Of a stretch of 64,000 nucleotides of DNA, positions 9,301 to 17,702 are shown in pieces (positions within the stretch are counted from its first letter, which is position 1; every line of letters starts with the position of its first letter). Both the position numbers and the translations under genes were made by a program. This DNA is from Verrucomicrobiota bacterium. Its GTDB lineage: Bacteria > Verrucomicrobiota > Verrucomicrobiia > Limisphaerales > UBA9464. The stretch is taken from assembly GCA_947454705.1 (NCBI GenBank), contig CANGKZ010000006.1, forward strand, positions 62,001-126,000. Direction: 5' to 3'. Under the pieces are notes generated by a model, which saw only the letters and a list, made by a program, of their open reading frames with translations, searched no databases and had not been told where the DNA came from.

Positions 9301-9853
9301 CCAGATGCCGAACATCGGAAAGTCACCCCTGGATGCGATCTCCCTGAAATCGGTCGCCACCAACGGCGTGGTGAATGTGGAGGCGGCCAAAGTGTCCAGC
9401 CCGGCGTTCCTCGCCGAGGCGCGAGGGCAGGTGGCCCTCGCGGATCGTTTGCCGCAATCCACGTTGAACCTGCCCATCTCGGTTTCGATTCCCAAAAATG
9501 GTCAGTACGATCGACTGCCGGACTTCCTCACCATGAAGGGAACCCTCGCCAAGCCGGATCCCTCCTACGACGCCCGCGCGATTCCCGCCATCCTCACCCG
9601 TCTCCCAGGCGGCGTGGGCACCGCGGTGAGCTCGGGACTCAACAAGCTGAGCGACACCGTGAACAAGGCGACCAGCGGGCTCCTCAGCCCCGGCACCGCG
9701 GCTCCGGTCAACACCAACGCCCCGGCCGGTGCCAAACCGGCGAATGCACTCGGTGGATTGATCAACTCACTGGGCAACGCGTTGAACGGGGCGGCGACCG
9801 GTGCCAAACCCGCCGCTGCGCCCAGCACCAACGCTCCGGCTCCCAAGAAGTAA
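6338..9853 (+). CDS. AsmA-family envelope protein
   Basis: A very large protein (1171 residues) with one N-terminal transmembrane helix (FLGIVGCALIVAYFVL, near residues 19-35) and a long periplasmic region of beta-strand repeats typical of AsmA/TamB/DUF748 proteins. These are thought to form bridge-like grooves that move lipids between membranes. Features of the group include an early VSDISLSPFSKVELRQLVLK segment and a conserved C-terminal AsmA module (about residues 880-1080, with LNLHGEVS and ALQTPLLRTLTTVLATVL). The last 60 residues are Ala/Pro/Thr/Asn-rich, and a similar linker occurs near residue 810. The ATG at 6338 was preferred over an upstream start because it places the membrane helix close to the N-terminus. 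Confidence 0.85.
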   Translation: MSEIRPLTRRSRKTKLKFLGIVGCALIVAYFVLTSGMFLKAVVLPIAAGKLNADLSVSDISLSPFSKVELRQLVLKPRGAEPLVSIGHARIRYGLFAILSGEIRLDEVLVEGPEFDLVTHPDGTSNLSRWLASLPKSPDKPEGVVTPVPRLRISNVQVTGGRVRVTRNAVKGDAAAMEISGLQVALSRLENGAAGKLVISADGSESRGATNQLRFKASGSLDLALDPSLMPAAALGSIAASVSTATGSFAELADAALALDVDVKSPEIRQVRLSVRRKNDELARLMLSGPYDASRQEARIGYELSGVDRKVLGLVGAIAGIDFGASNLGATGRVDVSPGASKITISTKVAARSVSLRMPAVKGSGLPDRVTPTIEADIDFQSTVNLADSTALVDRANLSVRQNGVRVIEGAMDRPMNLSWGGGRQGFREATYTVSVGGLELDPWKSFQGPNSLSGAVEANLSLTAKNDGQQLALLGTLGMNRAKISGNAPGLDRLSVQGKISGALDRFRVADIDSLVFDVRRDGDPLVRLSASGRFDSETEHIAAQLNTELELPLLLAIAPVQGTQLKSGTLKATAQYRVQPDSKLLTAEIGVLGVTGNLNAVSLTDYQARWDGTIELGTDVIRIKRSAVTLQSGFKPGGSVEMDGEIEARLPWAHAGEFSLQRGKFSARLSNLNEAGLGPWMAASIAPNRLLSILVEGAATAQFDVATESKIQSSVKVSNLRVSDPQSPDGRKPIQLGLAAEATAKGTTFDIQRVLLQLGPTSNAINELLIAGRLDLGGTNAAARSGTISVTSEGLDLTPLASVFGAATGTNAPAAAAKPKPAANSDTAPEVEPAPVTLPFGKFDADVKIGRIFLRDLAVTNLNAHVAIKDGKVTADPFALSVNGAPISAKAALNLGVPGFTYDVAFDATKIPVKPVASSVLSGELVNLHGEVSAGMKLSGAGITGAGLRKNLAGTVSFDAKGLDYQITALQTPLLRTLTTVLATVLQMPNIGKSPLDAISLKSVATNGVVNVEAAKVSSPAFLAEARGQVALADRLPQSTLNLPISVSIPKNGQYDRLPDFLTMKGTLAKPDPSYDARAIPAILTRLPGGVGTAVSSGLNKLSDTVNKATSGLLSPGTAAPVNTNAPAGAKPANALGGLINSLGNALNGAATGAKPAAAPSTNAPAPKK

Positions 9854-9897
9854 CCGCCGCGTTTTTCGCTCTCCGAATCGAACCGCGATCTCACGTC

Positions 9898-11298
9898 ATG
9901 GATTCCATCCTCGCCTACCTCGCCGACAACGAACGCCGCTACGTCGATGACCTGTTCGCCTACGCGCGCATCCCGAGCGTGTCGGCCCAGCCAAAGCATG
10001 CACCGGATTTGAAACGGTGCGCCGACTGGATCGCCGACCGTTGCCGCGCCATCGGCCTGACCACCGAGGTGCATCCGACCGCGAGCTATCCGATCGTCGT
10101 CGCCAAGACGCCGAAGCACGACAAGGACAAGCCCACGTTCCTTGTTTACGGTCACTACGACGTCCAGCCGCCCGAGCCGTTTGAATTGTGGGATTCCCCG
10201 CCGTTCGAACCCGTGCAGAAGGGGCGCGACGTCTTTGCCCGCGGCATCAGCGACAACAAGGGCCAGCACCTCGCCCACCTCAACGCGGTCGAGGCCTGGC
10301 TCAAGTCCGGACAGGAACTGCCCTGCAACATCACCTTCCTGATCGAGGGCGAGGAAGAGGTTGGATCCACCGCGCTCTACGACTTCCTTCCCAAGCACAA
10401 GGCGCTGCTCGCGTGCAATGCGGTGGTGATTTCCGACAACGGCATTCCCACCCTCAAGCATCCTGCGCTCACCTACGCGCTGCGCGGCATCGCCGCGATG
10501 GAAGTGCGGATCGATGGACCGTCCCGCGATCTCCATTCCGGCATCTACGGCGGATCGATCGAGAACCCCGCCATGGCCTTGTGCCAGTTGCTCGGGAAGC
10601 TCCGCGATGCCCGCGGCAAGATCACCATTCCGGGATTCTACGACGAGGTGGTGAAGCTCACCGCCTACGAGCGACGCCAGCTCGCGAAGCTCCCCACGAA
10701 GCCGAATGCGTACCGGAAATTTCTCGGCGTGCCCGAGCTGTTTGGCGAAAAGGGATTCACTGCCGACGAGCAACGGACCGCGCGTCCGACTTTGGAAATC
10801 AACGGCCTCACCAGCGGTTATCAGGGCGATGGCAGCAAGACGATCATCCCGTCCTGGGCGAAGGCGAAGCTGACGCTGCGACTGGTGCCGAACCAGACCC
10901 CGAAGCAGATCATCGCGCAGGTCACGCGGCATCTGAAGAAGCTCTGCCCGCCGACCGTGAAGCTCACCGTCACGCCCGGACATGGCGGAACCCCGTACTT
11001 GGTTTCCCCCACGAGTCAACTCGCGCAGGGCGCCCTTCGCGCTCTCGAAGCAGGCTTTGGCCACGAAGCGATTCTCACGCGCGAAGGGGGAAGCATTCCC
11101 ATCGTGTCGGCGTTCAAGAAGCACCTCGATGCCGACACGCTCCTGCTCGGCATGGCGCTGCCGGACGACAATCCCCATTCGCCGAATGAGAAGTTCTCGC
11201 TCGATGCCTACGCCGCCGGAATGCGCATGAGCGCGCATCTGTGGCCGGAGCTGTCGTGCGCCGCCTTCGCCTGCGATTGCGGATCCGACCACTGCTGA
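9898..11298 (+). CDS. M20 family metallodipeptidase
   Basis: A 466-residue zinc peptidase of the M20/ArgE/DapE/CNDP2-like group. The metal ligands are visible in order: GHYDVQP (His and Asp), a following Asp in GISDNKGQ, the catalytic Glu pair in EGEEEVGS, and a C-terminal His in DDNPHSPNE. A dimerisation domain interrupts the catalytic domain near residues 200-350. Family members hydrolyse dipeptides or deacylate amino acids, and the actual substrate cannot be read from the sequence. The C-terminus ends in a Cys-rich tail (CAAFACDCGSDHC) that is unusual and could bind metal. This is notable because a CobW-type metal GTPase starts 40 nt downstream. Confidence 0.9.
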   Translation: MDSILAYLADNERRYVDDLFAYARIPSVSAQPKHAPDLKRCADWIADRCRAIGLTTEVHPTASYPIVVAKTPKHDKDKPTFLVYGHYDVQPPEPFELWDSPPFEPVQKGRDVFARGISDNKGQHLAHLNAVEAWLKSGQELPCNITFLIEGEEEVGSTALYDFLPKHKALLACNAVVISDNGIPTLKHPALTYALRGIAAMEVRIDGPSRDLHSGIYGGSIENPAMALCQLLGKLRDARGKITIPGFYDEVVKLTAYERRQLAKLPTKPNAYRKFLGVPELFGEKGFTADEQRTARPTLEINGLTSGYQGDGSKTIIPSWAKAKLTLRLVPNQTPKQIIAQVTRHLKKLCPPTVKLTVTPGHGGTPYLVSPTSQLAQGALRALEAGFGHEAILTREGGSIPIVSAFKKHLDADTLLLGMALPDDNPHSPNEKFSLDAYAAGMRMSAHLWPELSCAAFACDCGSDHC

Positions 11299-11338
11299 TC
11301 CCGGATCCCGCATCGGCAGTTTTCGATTCCCGATTTTC

Positions 11339-12316
11339 GTGGAACGTCTTCCCGTCATTTTGCTGACCGGCTTTCTCGGCGCGGGAAAGACCACCCTGTT
11401 GCTGCGCTGGTTGTCGGAAGCCCCGGCCACCGGGCGTCGACTCGGCGTGATCATGAACGAGTTCGGAGCCGACAGCGTGGACAGCCAGTTGATCGGGCGT
11501 CCGGGACTGGCGCTGGAGCAGGTGAGCGGGGGATGCGTCTGCTGCGCTCCGGACAACGATTTGGGAAATGCCGTCGCCCGCATGGTGGCCGAAGGTCGAT
11601 GCGATGATCTCGTCCTGGAGACCAGCGGACTCGCGGATCCGGACAACGTCATCGATGTCCTCACCGATGCGGAACTGCTGCCCCAAGTGCGATTGCAGGC
11701 CGTGGTGACGCTGCTCGATGCCCGGTGGCACGGGGATCCGGCAATGGATCCGGCAGAGCGAATCCTCGCGCGACGCCAGGTGCAGTTCGCCCATGTGGTT
11801 TGTCTTTCCAAGTGCGACCTGGTTCCTGAGGCGAGGGTGCTCGCGGTGGAGGCGGAGGTTCGCGCCATGAATCCATCGGCGCGCATCGTGAGGCTTCCAT
11901 TCGGATTGCCGGATCTGGCGGAAATCCTCAAAGGCGTTTCTGCCGAAGTGACTCTTGACCCGCAACTCCAGAGCGACGCAACGCCCGCCGGGGAGCATCT
12001 GCATTCGCGCTACCACAGTCTCTCGTGGCGCGTCCCGGTGGCGTTGGATCGATCCCGGTTCGAGGCTTTTCTCTCGGGGTTAAATCCGCGCGAAGTGGTC
12101 CGGGCGAAGGGATTCGTTCGATTTCAGCGACAGCCGGAGCAGTTGTTCGTGTTCCAGTCGGTGTTTGGCCACGCCTTCATCGAAGAATTCCGCGCGCGGG
12201 CCACGCCCGATCCGGTGATCGTTTTGATCGGTCCCAATCTGGATTCCGCCACGCACCGCGAGCGTCTGCGAGCCCTCGCGTTCGGCGATTCAGTCCGCAA
12301 AGTCGCGCTCGGTTAA
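11339..12316 (+). CDS. CobW/COG0523-type metal-chaperone GTPase
   Basis: A 325-residue G3E-family GTPase. The N-terminus has the Walker A motif TGFLGAGKTT at residues 10-19 and the family CxCC metal-binding motif in GGCVCC near residue 65. The guanine-specificity motif appears as SKCD near residue 158. The C-terminal CobW_C domain starts near residue 220 (SWRVPVALDRSRFEAFL). Family members deliver zinc, cobalt or other metals to client proteins. The GTG start at 11339 is preferred because it places the beta1-P-loop in register and no in-frame ATG precedes it. Adjacent to the M20 metallopeptidase with 40 nt between them, so that enzyme is a reasonable candidate client. Confidence 0.88.
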   Translation: MERLPVILLTGFLGAGKTTLLLRWLSEAPATGRRLGVIMNEFGADSVDSQLIGRPGLALEQVSGGCVCCAPDNDLGNAVARMVAEGRCDDLVLETSGLADPDNVIDVLTDAELLPQVRLQAVVTLLDARWHGDPAMDPAERILARRQVQFAHVVCLSKCDLVPEARVLAVEAEVRAMNPSARIVRLPFGLPDLAEILKGVSAEVTLDPQLQSDATPAGEHLHSRYHSLSWRVPVALDRSRFEAFLSGLNPREVVRAKGFVRFQRQPEQLFVFQSVFGHAFIEEFRARATPDPVIVLIGPNLDSATHRERLRALAFGDSVRKVALG

Positions 12317-12346
12317 GCGCCTTCCGCAAGCAGGAAGCCGGACCCT

Positions 12347-12908
12347 TTGGAGTGCGGTGGCAGAGCGCAGCGTCGACACCGCTTTCGAAACCGTCCGTGG
12401 TGTCGCACCGACCGGTGGCCTCGGTCTTCGTGCCGATTCAGCAGGCGTAAAGTTTCGAAAAGCGGCGACCCAAAAGAGTGGGGGACGTGGCAGCGTCGGG
12501 ATCGCGATTGAATGGGGCGCGGGTGGAACCGCGCCCTCCACGGTGGGCTGCGGCCACGGCAAAACTCGAAACGAGAGCGGATGCGCGCGATTTTGGAGTG
12601 CGGTGGCAAAGCGGAGCGTCGACACCGCTTTCGAGATCGGGCGTGGTGAAAAACCGACCGGCGGCCTCGGTCTTCGTGCCGATTCAGCAGGCGTAAAGTT
12701 TCGAAAAGGGGCGACCCAAGCGAGTGGGTGACGTGGCGGCGTCGGGATCGCGATTGAATGGGGCGCGGGTGGAACCGCGCCCTCCACGGTGGGCTGCGGC
12801 CACGGCAAAACTAGAAACGAGAGCGAATGCGCGCGATTTTGGAGTGCGGTGGCAAAGCGCAGCGTCGACACCGCTTTCGAGATCGCCCGTCGTGTCGCAC
12901 CGACCGGT
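12347..12908 (+). repeat. 246-bp tandem repeat, about 2.3 copies, with internal hairpins
   Basis: The segment beginning TTGGAGTGCGGTGGCA recurs at 12347, 12593 and 12839, exactly 246 nt apart. The third copy breaks off near 12908. Each unit contains two palindromic parts. One is a hairpin whose arms are GCGGTG and CACCGC. The other, present in the two complete copies at 12514 and 12760, is a GGGCGCGGGTGGAACC... motif with arms GGGCGCGG and CCGCGCCC. Related copies occur at 57411, 57551 (reverse), 61542 (reverse) and 61708. Short open frames here are copies of each other and have no coding character. The remainder of 12317-13064 holds nothing else recognisable. Confidence 0.9.
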
Positions 12909-13064
12909 CCCATCGCCTCAACGCAAGAGAGCGCTTCCCCCTTTGCCTTTTACCTTTATCCTTTTGCCTTCCGGCCCCGGGCCTCCGGCCGGATTTCCTC
13001 TTATAGATTCGCTTGTTCTCGCGCCGGGCTAGGACATGCTTGCCCCGGAACTCTTTCTCCCCCC

Positions 13065-13973
13065 GTGAACGCCTTATTGCCGCCTGAGTTGCTGCGTCGG
13101 TTGGAGCAGTTGCAACTGCTGGCGGCCCGCCGTGCCAAGAGCTCGCTGAAGGGCGAACGCCGCAGTCGTGCCCGCGGCTTGAGCGTCGAGTTTGCCGACC
13201 ACCGCAATTACGTCCTCGGCGACGATCTCCGGTATCTCGACTGGAATCTCTTCGGCCGGCTCGACCGCCTGTTCCTCAAGCTTTACGAGGAGGAACGCGA
13301 ACTCCCGCTCCGGATCTTTCTCGATTGCAGCGAGAGCATGAATTTTGGATCCCCGTCGAAGTTCGACTTCGCACGTCGGGTGGCGGCGTCGGTGGGGTAT
13401 GTGGCGTTGTGCGGATTCGATCGCGTGTCGATCCAGTGCTTTCCCCAGCCCCCCGCCACTCTTCCCCAGGCCGAGGTGGTGGCGCGCGGCGCGTTGCGAT
13501 CCGTCCGGGGCAAGACGTCGTCGATGACCTTCTTCAATGCCCTGTCGCAGCTCAGCGCCGGCGGGGCGGCCGACTTCAACGAATCCCTCCGTCGTGGTGC
13601 CATGGAAGCCAAGCAAACCGGGGCGGCGCTGGTGTTGTCCGACTTCCTGGATCCCGCCGGATACGAAGCGGGCCTCACCGCGCTCATCGGACGCGGATTC
13701 CAGGTCACCGCCATTCAGATCCTTGCTCCCGAGGAAGTGGATCCCACCACGTTTGGCGATCTTCGCCTGATCGACTCCGAATCCGGCGCGGAGACCGAAG
13801 TCACCTTTGGCAAATACCGCATGGCGGCGTATCGGCAAACGGTGGCCAATTACCTCGAACGGCTTCGTGAGTACTGCACCGGCCGCGGCATCCGCTTCGC
13901 CACCGTGACCAGCAACACCGATCTCGGCGACCTCCTCCTCAAGCAGCTCCGGGCTGCGGAGGTGTGGGTGTGA
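13065..13973 (+). CDS. DUF58 (MoxR-associated) protein
   Basis: A 302-residue soluble protein of the DUF58 family, which has a VWA-like fold and usually partners a MoxR AAA+ ATPase. The signature block lies near residues 20-65: RSRARGLSVEFADHRNYVLGD, then LRYLDWNLFGRLDRLFLK. The degenerate MIDAS motif follows as DCSESM. The GTG at 13065 was chosen because any longer frame extends into the upstream repeat. It opens a run of overlapping genes and shares a 4-nt GTGA overlap with the next one. No MoxR gene is nearby, although DUF58, BatA-like and VWA genes commonly travel with one. Confidence 0.88.
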   Translation: MNALLPPELLRRLEQLQLLAARRAKSSLKGERRSRARGLSVEFADHRNYVLGDDLRYLDWNLFGRLDRLFLKLYEEERELPLRIFLDCSESMNFGSPSKFDFARRVAASVGYVALCGFDRVSIQCFPQPPATLPQAEVVARGALRSVRGKTSSMTFFNALSQLSAGGAADFNESLRRGAMEAKQTGAALVLSDFLDPAGYEAGLTALIGRGFQVTAIQILAPEEVDPTTFGDLRLIDSESGAETEVTFGKYRMAAYRQTVANYLERLREYCTGRGIRFATVTSNTDLGDLLLKQLRAAEVWV

Positions 13974-15241
13974 ATTTGAACGACGTGACCTCCCAATCTT
14001 CGAATGATTCCGCGCGCCGGTCGCGACGCGAATTCCTCCACGACTCCGCACGCTGGGCAGGGGCCCTTTCGCTCGGAGCTGCTGGAGTCGGCCGCCTCGT
14101 CGGCGCCGAGGAATATCAACACCCGTTCGCCAACGGCACCCGTCCGCTGGTGAAGTACCCGCAGAAGCGTCCGCTCATCCGGTTGACCACGCGTCCGCCG
14201 CAGTTGGAAACGCCGATGTCGGTGTTCCACGAGAGCCTGCTCACGCCCAACGACGCCTTCTTCGTTCGATACCATCTCTCGCAATCCCCGCCGCGGCGCG
14301 AATTGCTCGAGCCCGGGCAATTCCGCGTGTCCATCGCGGGCAAGGTGCAGACGCCGGTTTCCTTTTCTGTCGAGGAATTGAAGGCGCGGTTTGAGCACGC
14401 CGAAGTCGTCGCGGTGAACCAATGCGCCGGCAACGGTCGCGGATTCTTCCAGCCGCGCGTTGCCGGTGGTCAGCTCGGCAACGGGGCCATGGGATGCGCC
14501 CGGTGGCGCGGCGTTCGCCTAGCCGATGTCCTCAAGGCCGCCGCTCCGCAGGCGGGCGCGCGTCAGGTGTTGTTCAACGGCCTCGACGCTCCGTTCGTTC
14601 CTCAGACGCCCGATTTCATCAAGGCCATCGAACTCGACCACGCCCTCGATCCCGAGTTGCTGCTCGCCTTCGAAATGAACGGCGAGCCGCTCCCATGGAT
14701 GAACGGATTCCCGCTGCGCCTCGTGGTGCCCGGTCATTACGGCACCTACTGGGTGAAGCATGTTCACGACATCAAGGTGGTGGACGACGAATTCAAGGGC
14801 TTCTGGATGACCCCGGGCTACCGCATTCCCGATGAGCCCTGCGCGGCCATCGAACCGGGAACCACGCCGAAGAAGACCGTGCCGATCACCCGCTTCAACG
14901 TGCGCTCCTTCATCACCGGGTTCGAATCCGGTCAGACCGTTCCCGCAGGACGCGACCTCGCGCTTCGTGGCATCGCATTTGACGGCGGTGCGGGCATCAC
15001 GGAAGTGCTGGTGTCGTCCGACGGCGGACGCACCTGGTCCGCAGCCGAGCTTTCCCCGCAGGTGGGTCGATACGCCTTCCGCGAATGGACCACCTCCATC
15101 CGCGTGAAATCTGCCGGTCCGCTGACCCTGATGTGCAAGGCCACCAACCGGCTGGGTGAATCTCAACCCATGAAGCCGCTGTGGAACCCGTCCGGTTACA
15201 TGCGCAATTGCGTCGAATCCCTTTCCCTCAACGCGGCATGA
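13970..15241 (+). CDS. SorA-like molybdenum sulfite dehydrogenase subunit
   Basis: A molybdopterin oxidoreductase of the sulfite oxidase family, about 423 residues. The N-terminus has a twin-arginine-like signal (RRSRREFLHD, then a hydrophobic stretch), so the enzyme is probably exported folded with its cofactor. The Mo-ligating Cys lies in NQCAGNGRGFF near residue 152. The SUOX core spans about 110-290 (with PLPWMNGFPLRLVVPGHYG), and the dimerisation domain follows (about 300-415; EVLVSSDGGRTW). The GTG at 13970 overlaps the DUF58 stop as GTGA. The gene immediately downstream encodes a c-type cytochrome matching SorB, so the pair resembles the SorAB sulfite:cytochrome c oxidoreductase. The substrate need not be sulfite. 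Confidence 0.85.
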   Translation: MNLNDVTSQSSNDSARRSRREFLHDSARWAGALSLGAAGVGRLVGAEEYQHPFANGTRPLVKYPQKRPLIRLTTRPPQLETPMSVFHESLLTPNDAFFVRYHLSQSPPRRELLEPGQFRVSIAGKVQTPVSFSVEELKARFEHAEVVAVNQCAGNGRGFFQPRVAGGQLGNGAMGCARWRGVRLADVLKAAAPQAGARQVLFNGLDAPFVPQTPDFIKAIELDHALDPELLLAFEMNGEPLPWMNGFPLRLVVPGHYGTYWVKHVHDIKVVDDEFKGFWMTPGYRIPDEPCAAIEPGTTPKKTVPITRFNVRSFITGFESGQTVPAGRDLALRGIAFDGGAGITEVLVSSDGGRTWSAAELSPQVGRYAFREWTTSIRVKSAGPLTLMCKATNRLGESQPMKPLWNPSGYMRNCVESLSLNAA

Positions 15242-15597
15242 ATCCCGTCACGTTTACCAAAATTGGGGCGGGTGCCGTTTGCTCCGCTGCCGCGGTCGTC
15301 CTGGCTCTCGCGGGACAGCCGGTTGAACCCGCGCGCAACGCCTTCGCCGGCGAAGCGTGGCAGCTCCCCGTGGAAGCCCCGGCGGCCCGTCCGGTCGCCG
15401 CCCCGCTGCAGTCGAACTGCCTGCTGTGCCACTCCATGGACTACGTGACCACGCAGCCGCCGCTCACGCGTCCGCAGTGGACTGCCATCGTGGAAAAGAT
15501 GCGCGGCAAGTTCGGAGCCGTGATTCCGACGAATCAGGTTGCGGGGCTTGTGGACGCCCTGTTGATTGCGCCCGGGCCCGGAGGTCCTCCCAAGTAA
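15238..15597 (+). CDS. SorB-like monoheme cytochrome c
   Basis: A 119-residue exported cytochrome. A signal peptide (GAVCSAAAVVLALAG) is followed by a single heme motif, CLLCH, in the sequence SNCLLCHSMDYV, and by QPPLTRPQWTAIVEKMRGKFGA. This fits the SorB-type subunit, which pairs with a SorA catalytic subunit and passes electrons to cytochrome c. The Met of KMRGKFGA is a plausible sixth heme ligand. The start overlaps the SorA-like stop as ATGA (15238-15241), so the two subunits are translationally coupled. Confidence 0.85.
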   Translation: MNPVTFTKIGAGAVCSAAAVVLALAGQPVEPARNAFAGEAWQLPVEAPAARPVAAPLQSNCLLCHSMDYVTTQPPLTRPQWTAIVEKMRGKFGAVIPTNQVAGLVDALLIAPGPGGPPK

Positions 15598-15615
15598 TTT
15601 TGCACCGCGACGCGC

Positions 15616-17469
15616 ATGAGTTTTCTCGCCCCCATCGCGTTTTTCTTCGCCGCCACGCTTCCCGTGGTGGTGGTCTTTTACCTGTTGAAGCGGAAGCGCG
15701 TGGTGCGTCTCGTGCCCTCCACGGTGCTCTGGCAGAAGTTCCTCGCGGAGAATCAGGCCAGCGCCCCGTTTCAAAAACTGCGGCGGAACTGGCTGCTGCT
15801 GCTCCAGCTCCTGCTGATGGCGTTGATCGTCCTCGCCCTCGCGCGTCCGTACTTCTCCGGCAAGACCAACGAGGCCGCGCTGCAGGTGGTGGTGCTCGAT
15901 GCCAGCGCCTCGATGCAATCCACCGACGTGTCGCCCAGCCGGTTCGATCGGGCACGGTCGGAGGTTCTGGCGATGGTCGACGGCCTTCACGGCGGCAACC
16001 AACAGATGCTCGTGCTGGTGGCCGGCGCCGCTGCCGAGGTGCGGCAATCCGCCACTTCAGAAAAGTCCGCGCTCCGACGCGCCATACAGGCCGCCGAAGT
16101 GACCGATTCCACCACGCGTCTCACCGAGGCCCTGCGGGTCGCGGAGACCCTCACCCGCGATAAACCCGGTTCGGAAATTCATCTGTTTTCCGACGGGGCA
16201 GGGGTGGATCTGAGCGAGTTTGAGAACAAGGATCTCCGTCTGGTTTATCACCCGGTTGGTGTGCGATCGAAGAACCTCGGAGTCGTGTCGCTCGATGTGA
16301 AGGCCAACCCGGAGGACCCCGCCCGCCGCGCCGTCTTTGCGAGCGTGGTCAACACTTCGGGGGAATCTTTCGACACCACGCTGGAGTTGCTCTTCGACGG
16401 TCAGGTCGTGGAATCCAAGGCCATCACCGTGGGGCCGACCAATTCGACCCCGGTCGTGTTTTCCGCCGCGCAAGCGCGCAAGGGCATCTTCACGGTTCGG
16501 CTCGGCCTCACCGACGACCTGGCCGCGGACAACCAGGCCAGCGTGCCGAGCGCCTTGCCGGAACCGATTCGCGTGATCCTGGTGACCCGTGGCAATCGCT
16601 TCCTCGAGCGCGCCGTCGCCGCCTCGGGTCCGAATGTGGAGGTGTCCACCACCACCGATCTCGCCGAGCCGCTGCCCAAGGCCGATGTGTTCGTGCTCGA
16701 CGACGTGGTCCCCGGTGTGTGGCCCACGGGCAATGTCCTCGCCATCCACACCGGCAACACCAATTGGTTCCCCGCCGGCATGGGCCAAATGGAGGCCCCC
16801 CAGGTGGTGGACTGGAAGAACACGCATCCGCTCCTCCGCTTTGTCAGCCTCGACAACGTCCAGATCGCATCGAGCCTCGCCGTGAAGACCCCCACGTGGG
16901 CCGTGTCGCTGGTGGATTCTCCGTCCGCCCCGCTCGTGCTCGCCGGTGACTTTGGGCGTCAGCGCGTGGTGTGGATCGGATTTGATACACTCCAGAGCAC
17001 CTGGCCGCTGCGCGTGAGTTTTCCGATCTTCATCGCCAACGCCATGGAGTGGTTGAACCCGGTCACCGCAAAAACGGAGCTCTTCCAGATCCACGCCGGC
17101 GAAGCCTTCCGGATGCCGCTCGGCGAGGGACTGGCCCAGATCAAAGAGGCCACCGTGGTCTCCCCGGGCAACCGCACGCGGACCATTCCGCTCGGGACCG
17201 AGGCGCGTGAATTCGTGTTTGGCGAGACCCCGCGTCAGGGCGTGTACCAAGTTCGATTCGGCACCAACACCCTCGATTTCTGCGCCAACCTGCTCGATGC
17301 GCGGGAGAGCAACCTGACCCCGCAGCGCGCGCTGAGCCTGGGCCGGCGCGGCTCGATTTCCGGAACCAAATCGCAGGTGGCCAATCTCGAATACTGGCGC
17401 GCCTTTGCCCTGGCCGGGCTCGCGATCCTGATGCTCGAGTGGTGGTGGTTTCACCGGAGGACCGCTTGA
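15616..17469 (+). CDS. BatA-like VWA membrane protein
   Basis: A 617-residue protein. The N-terminal BatA domain has two membrane helices (FLAPIAFFFAATLPVVVVFYLL and LLLLQLLLMALIVLALARPYF). A von Willebrand A domain follows from about residue 90, with the MIDAS motif DASASM. A long beta-rich region follows, and a final hydrophobic segment near the C-terminus (AFALAGLAILMLEWWWF) anchors the tail. Members of the group usually sit with MoxR and DUF58 proteins in Bat or related clusters of unclear, probably chaperone-like, function. It begins 18 nt after the cytochrome gene. Confidence 0.85.
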   Translation: MSFLAPIAFFFAATLPVVVVFYLLKRKRVVRLVPSTVLWQKFLAENQASAPFQKLRRNWLLLLQLLLMALIVLALARPYFSGKTNEAALQVVVLDASASMQSTDVSPSRFDRARSEVLAMVDGLHGGNQQMLVLVAGAAAEVRQSATSEKSALRRAIQAAEVTDSTTRLTEALRVAETLTRDKPGSEIHLFSDGAGVDLSEFENKDLRLVYHPVGVRSKNLGVVSLDVKANPEDPARRAVFASVVNTSGESFDTTLELLFDGQVVESKAITVGPTNSTPVVFSAAQARKGIFTVRLGLTDDLAADNQASVPSALPEPIRVILVTRGNRFLERAVAASGPNVEVSTTTDLAEPLPKADVFVLDDVVPGVWPTGNVLAIHTGNTNWFPAGMGQMEAPQVVDWKNTHPLLRFVSLDNVQIASSLAVKTPTWAVSLVDSPSAPLVLAGDFGRQRVVWIGFDTLQSTWPLRVSFPIFIANAMEWLNPVTAKTELFQIHAGEAFRMPLGEGLAQIKEATVVSPGNRTRTIPLGTEAREFVFGETPRQGVYQVRFGTNTLDFCANLLDARESNLTPQRALSLGRRGSISGTKSQVANLEYWRAFALAGLAILMLEWWWFHRRTA

Positions 17470-17702
17470 ATTTCCATTCCCACGCCTTCACCGCGACCGC
17501 CCCGTTCTGGTACCGGGTGGTGGTTGCCTTGTGGTATCTCGCGGGTGCGGGAATGATCGGATTTTTCCTCGCGGGATTGTTCGCGGGCCAGATGCAGAGC
17601 ACCACGTTTCGACGCATCTGCGGCTGGGGTTGGGGCGTCTCGACCCTGTTGTTCCTGGTGCCCATGGTGGTCAACTCGTGCAACTACGATCCGAGACTAT
17701 GA
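17466..17702 (+). CDS. Small membrane protein of unknown function
   Basis: A 78-residue protein with two likely transmembrane helices (FWYRVVVALWYLAGAGMIGFFL and WGVSTLLFLVPMVV) joined by a short polar loop. I do not recognise it. The TTG at 17466 overlaps the stop of the BatA-like gene (TTGA), matching the pattern of coupled starts on both sides; an ATG at 17439 inside the previous gene is an alternative. Its end overlaps the next start as ATGA. The placement suggests an operon membrane subunit, for example a partner of the flanking VWA proteins or of the transporter. Confidence 0.65.
   Translation: MNFHSHAFTATAPFWYRVVVALWYLAGAGMIGFFLAGLFAGQMQSTTFRRICGWGWGVSTLLFLVPMVVNSCNYDPRL

Noticed and set aside
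9565-11931. A 788-codon minus-strand frame
   Set aside because: Antisense to the M20 peptidase and CobW genes, with no domain of its own.
12290-12913. Open frames in both orientations across the 246-bp tandem repeat
   Set aside because: The translations are repeats of each other (for example SVDTAFE), lack known domains, and arise from the repeat units; the same happens at 57.4 kb.
17439-17702. ATG start at 17439 for the small membrane protein
   Set aside because: It would extend 31 nt into the BatA-like gene, whereas the TTG at 17466 gives the 4-nt coupled overlap seen at the neighbouring junctions.
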